From an uncultured Acetatifactor sp. (GTDB taxonomy: Bacteria; Bacillota; Clostridia; Lachnospirales; Lachnospiraceae), in the NCBI GenBank assembly GCA_948496895.1, contig CAOOJO010000023.1, positions 1 through 14,901 on the forward strand: DNA of 14,901 nt, in the 5' to 3' direction. The notes under the pieces were generated by a model, which was given only the letters and a program-made list of their open reading frames with translations, was not told the DNA's origin and made no database searches. A program made the position numbers and the translations under genes. Positions 12,732-14,901 of this stretch are shown piece after piece. How positions within the stretch are numbered: position 1 is the stretch's first letter; the number at the start of each line of letters is the position of its first letter.

Positions 12732-13607
12732 ATGTTGCGTGTATTTCAGGAAGAAAAGCTGATAACGGTCGCAATGTTTACCTGTCTGGGCATCAGCATC
12801 ATCCTTCGGATATTTCTAGGGCTGCTGTACCGGAATATGATAAAGGAGGCCGACAACATGGCCATCACGAAGAACCGGCTGCTGCGGCAGTGCAAGACCA
12901 AATTCGCCAGCTGCTACGAGATGAGCGGCGGAGTTCCCAATATCTCCGTCTTTGTGGACAAGTTCCTGGGCAGGATGGCCCTGGGGCATCTCTCCTTCGA
13001 CACCCTCTACCATCTGTCCGGCCAGATGATGCTCCTGTCCGTGGTCTGCTCCGGCATAGGCGTGTGCAAGTCCATCCTGGCGGGGAGGACTCTGGGGGAC
13101 GTGCTGCCCTTCTACATCGCCAGCTTCTTCGGGCTCTACGCCTATTTCAGCATCTCCACCGTGGTGGACGTCAGCGGAAAGAAGCGGGTGCTGAAGGTGA
13201 ACCTGGTGGACTATCTGGAGAACCACCTGTCCCCGCGCATCGACATCACCAGGCAGGATATTGAAATGCTCTACGGAGAATCCGTCTTCGAGGAGAAGCA
13301 GGGAAGCCGCCCCCAGAACAGGGCAAGGCGGCGGAAGAACGCCCGGGGAGCCGTCCGCAGGCCCCAGGAACAGCGCACGCTGGAGCTGATGCCCATCGGC
13401 AACCGATTAGCTGCCGGCGGGGAAGAGCTGGCGGACATGGACGCGCCCCAATCCCCCCGCCAGCAGACGCCTCCCATCCCGCCCCAGCCCGCAGATCCTG
13501 ATATGCCCGGGTTCGCCATGGCAGAGGATTCCGCCCTGACGGATCCCTCCTCTATGGTCACGGAGGAGGAGCTGGAGGCGCTGCTGAAGGAATTCCTGAC
13601 CTCCTAG
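12732..13607 (+). CDS. Unrecognised membrane protein with a disordered C-terminal tail
   Basis: 291 residues from the ATG at 12732, with GAGAGGAGG directly upstream; the open frame before it has no ribosome site. I do not recognise the family. Hydrophobic segments lie at about 12-33, 97-116 and 123-147. The first two are joined by a basic soluble stretch with three cysteines or near-cysteine clusters (LLRQCKTKFASCYEM). After the last membrane segment comes a short predicted helical domain around NLVDYLENHLSPRIDITRQD (157-176). A basic, then proline-rich, low-complexity tail follows (about 190-275), and the protein ends in the acidic helix EEELEALLKEFLTS. The layout resembles a membrane-anchored scaffold whose flexible tail presents a C-terminal binding peptide. 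That is inference from shape only. It is divergent from the TSCPD-murG unit. Confidence 0.68.
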   Translation: MLRVFQEEKLITVAMFTCLGISIILRIFLGLLYRNMIKEADNMAITKNRLLRQCKTKFASCYEMSGGVPNISVFVDKFLGRMALGHLSFDTLYHLSGQMMLLSVVCSGIGVCKSILAGRTLGDVLPFYIASFFGLYAYFSISTVVDVSGKKRVLKVNLVDYLENHLSPRIDITRQDIEMLYGESVFEEKQGSRPQNRARRRKNARGAVRRPQEQRTLELMPIGNRLAAGGEELADMDAPQSPRQQTPPIPPQPADPDMPGFAMAEDSALTDPSSMVTEEELEALLKEFLTS

Positions 13608-13666
13608 ACAGGCCGAATCCCCAAATCCCGGGAAGCTTAATTTCGGGAAAGATTTGCCAATTTATC

Positions 13667-13695
13667 TTGAAATTGCCTTCTGACTTTGCTACACT
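13667..13695 (+). promoter_or_regulatory. SigA-type promoter of the dehydrogenase leader
   Basis: TTGAAA (13667-13672), 17 bases, TACACT (13690-13695). The transcript would start near 13702, about 168 bases before the dehydrogenase and 40 bases before a terminator hairpin. Confidence 0.75.
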
Positions 13696-13701
13696 GGAAT
13701 G

Positions 13702-13869
13702 GGCTTATCCCAGCCAGGAGCTTATCGCGCGGTATAGTATGGCGGCTGGAATCCAGCCGCCGTTTTTTATACACAGGCCCGCATCTGGAAATTTACCGCG
13801 CGGCGAACAGTGGGGAAGGGCGTTCCCGCTCGATTGGGGAATAACGCTTTACAGAAAGGATATGTTATT
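13702..13869 (+). promoter_or_regulatory. Structured 5' leader, probable attenuator of the dehydrogenase gene
   Basis: The leader contains an intrinsic terminator (13741-13768) enclosed by a perfect 9-bp inverted repeat, CGCGCGGTA (13726-13734) with TACCGCGCG (13794-13802). An upstream CCAGCC (13710-13715) is identical to part of the 3' arm of the terminator and can pair with its 5' arm (13744-13749), a possible antiterminator. I see no second promoter between the terminator and the gene. I do not recognise a known riboswitch or T-box sequence. Confidence 0.45.
13741..13768 (+). terminator. Intrinsic terminator within the dehydrogenase leader
   Basis: GGCGGCTGG (13741-13749) and CCAGCCGCC (13753-13761) form a perfect 9-bp stem with a 3-base loop, followed by G and six T. 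It is too far (about 134 bases) from the upstream gene's stop, with a promoter in between, to be simply that gene's terminator, though readthrough from that gene would also end here. Confidence 0.85.
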
Positions 13870-14832
13870 ATGAAGATCGTGATATTGGAGCGGAACAGCG
13901 TGGGCACGGACGTGTCCGTGGACTGCATCGGCGAGCTGGGCGAGATGACCGTTTATGACAATACTGTCACTTTGGAGGAGGTCCGGGAACGGGTCAAGGA
14001 CGCGGACATCGTCATCGCCAACAAGTCCCCCCTGCGCCGGGAGACCCTGGAGGACGCGCCGAACGTAAAGCTGATCTGCGAGTTCGCCACAGGCTTCGAC
14101 AACTGCGACTTAAGCTACTGCGCCTCCAGGGGCATCAAGGTGGCAAATGTGCGGGACTACTGCACGGCCATGGTGGCCCAGCACACCTTTACCCTGGCCC
14201 TTACCTTAAGCCAGAAGCTGTTCCACTATGACGCCTATGTGAAATCCGGAGCCTACAGCGCCCAGGACCGCTTCTCCAATTTCGACCTGCCCTTCTGCGA
14301 GCTGGAGGGCAAGACCTGGGGCATCGTAGGGATGGGCAACATCGGCAGACGGGTGGCGAAGATAGCCCAGACCTTTGGCTGCAGAGTGGTCTTCCATTCC
14401 ATCACGGGAAAAAGCGGCTGCGCGGAATATCCCCGGCTGGATAAGGACACACTGCTTGCAGAGAGCGATTTCCTCTCCCTGCACTGTCCCTTAAGCGACC
14501 TGTCCCGGAACTTCATCGACTCGGAGGCGCTGCGGAAGATGAAGCGGACCGCGGTGCTGATAAATGTGGCCAGAGGCCCTGTGGTGAACAATGCCGACCT
14601 GTACGAGGCCCTGGAGGCAGATGAGATAGCCGCCGCGGGCCTGGACGTGGTGGAGAAGGAGCCCCTGGAGCCAGGCAATCCCTTAAGCCGCTTCCAGGAC
14701 AGCAACCGCCTGATCATCACCCCTCACCTGGCCTGGGCCAGCGTGGAGGCCCGCAGGCGCTGCGTGGAGGAGGCCTACCGGAACATCGCCGCTTTCCTGC
14801 AGGGCGAAGACAGGAATATCGTCAACCCCTGA
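13870..14832 (+). CDS. D-2-hydroxyacid dehydrogenase (glycerate/hydroxypyruvate reductase-like)
   Basis: 320 residues from the ATG at 13870, with AAAGGA about ten bases upstream. It is a cytoplasmic two-domain enzyme that reduces 2-keto acids to D-2-hydroxy acids with NAD(P)H. The dinucleotide motif is GIVGMGNIGRRVA (151-163), and the catalytic triad is Arg235 in NVARGPVV, Glu264 in EKEP and His286 in TPHLAWAS. The PHLAW(A/S) ending is typical of the hydroxypyruvate/glycerate dehydrogenase branch rather than of PGDH or VanH. Length fits the family. The second beta strand ends in VVFHSITGK (173-181) without the usual aspartate that selects NAD, so NADP use is possible. No partner gene is visible before the window ends. 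Confidence 0.88.
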   Translation: MKIVILERNSVGTDVSVDCIGELGEMTVYDNTVTLEEVRERVKDADIVIANKSPLRRETLEDAPNVKLICEFATGFDNCDLSYCASRGIKVANVRDYCTAMVAQHTFTLALTLSQKLFHYDAYVKSGAYSAQDRFSNFDLPFCELEGKTWGIVGMGNIGRRVAKIAQTFGCRVVFHSITGKSGCAEYPRLDKDTLLAESDFLSLHCPLSDLSRNFIDSEALRKMKRTAVLINVARGPVVNNADLYEALEADEIAAAGLDVVEKEPLEPGNPLSRFQDSNRLIITPHLAWASVEARRRCVEEAYRNIAAFLQGEDRNIVNP

Positions 14833-14855
14833 CAGCCCCCGCAGCCGTGTCAGCG

Positions 14856-14879
14856 GCAGGCTTCCATATGCGGGCCTGC
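14856..14879 (+). other. Short inverted repeat after the dehydrogenase gene
   Basis: GCAGGC (14856-14861) pairs with GCCTGC (14874-14879) around a 12-base loop, 24 bases after the stop. No T-run follows within the window, so a terminator cannot be confirmed. Nothing else is visible in the last 69 bases. Confidence 0.3.
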
Positions 14880-14901
14880 GCATAGAGAATGCCGGAACAC
14901 G

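Overview
The window looks like chromosome from a spore-forming, strictly anaerobic, moderately high-GC Clostridia, most likely a Lachnospiraceae. The reasons are: a GerA-family spore protein (SpoVAF), a YtaF homologue, a TSCPD-domain protein, a PerR / reverse-rubrerythrin / rubredoxin module, a VanT-like racemase, strong AGGAGG-type ribosome binding sites and TTGACA/TATAAT-like promoters with 17-base spacers. The genus cannot be fixed from sequence alone. There is no insertion sequence, phage, CRISPR array or rRNA.

Layout. 1-939 (+) is the 3' end of an alanine/serine racemase, closed by a hairpin terminator. 994-4034 (-) is a tight three-gene operon read right to left: a VTC-like (CYTH/TTM) domain protein, a DUF4956 membrane protein and a CotH-kinase-family protein, from a near-perfect promoter at 4066-4094. 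4197-5174 (-) is a perR-rubrerythrin operon whose promoter overlaps two PerR-box-like sites 21 bp apart. The divergent rubredoxin gene (5382-5555, +) has its own near-consensus promoter. Together these form an oxygen/peroxide defence unit in which rubredoxin is a plausible electron donor. 5617-6719 (-) is an overlapping pair: a small protein of unknown function and an ABC-type AAA ATPase.

6720-7207 has no gene but is not empty. Two outward-facing promoters overlap at 6938-6971. Each is followed by a leader that can be folded by hand into a closed, branched RNA: 6842-6939 on the minus strand, ahead of the small-protein/ATPase pair, and about 6973-7185 on the plus strand, ahead of a split-PH-like membrane protein (7208-7828). 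This is the least explained part of the window and the best candidate for something undescribed. A tRNA-Gly(GCC) gene with its own promoter and terminator follows (7886-7958), then a lipoprotein gene (8181-8834).

8836-12523 (-) reads right to left: TSCPD protein, MurG-type glycosyltransferase, YtaF and SpoVAF, a cell-wall and spore-related set. The terminator of the lipoprotein gene lies inside the 3' coding end of the convergent spoVAF. 12732-13607 (+) is an unrecognised membrane protein with a disordered tail. 13667-13869 is a promoter plus a structured leader with an intrinsic terminator ahead of a D-2-hydroxyacid dehydrogenase (13870-14832), so attenuation is likely there. The last 69 bases hold only a short inverted repeat.
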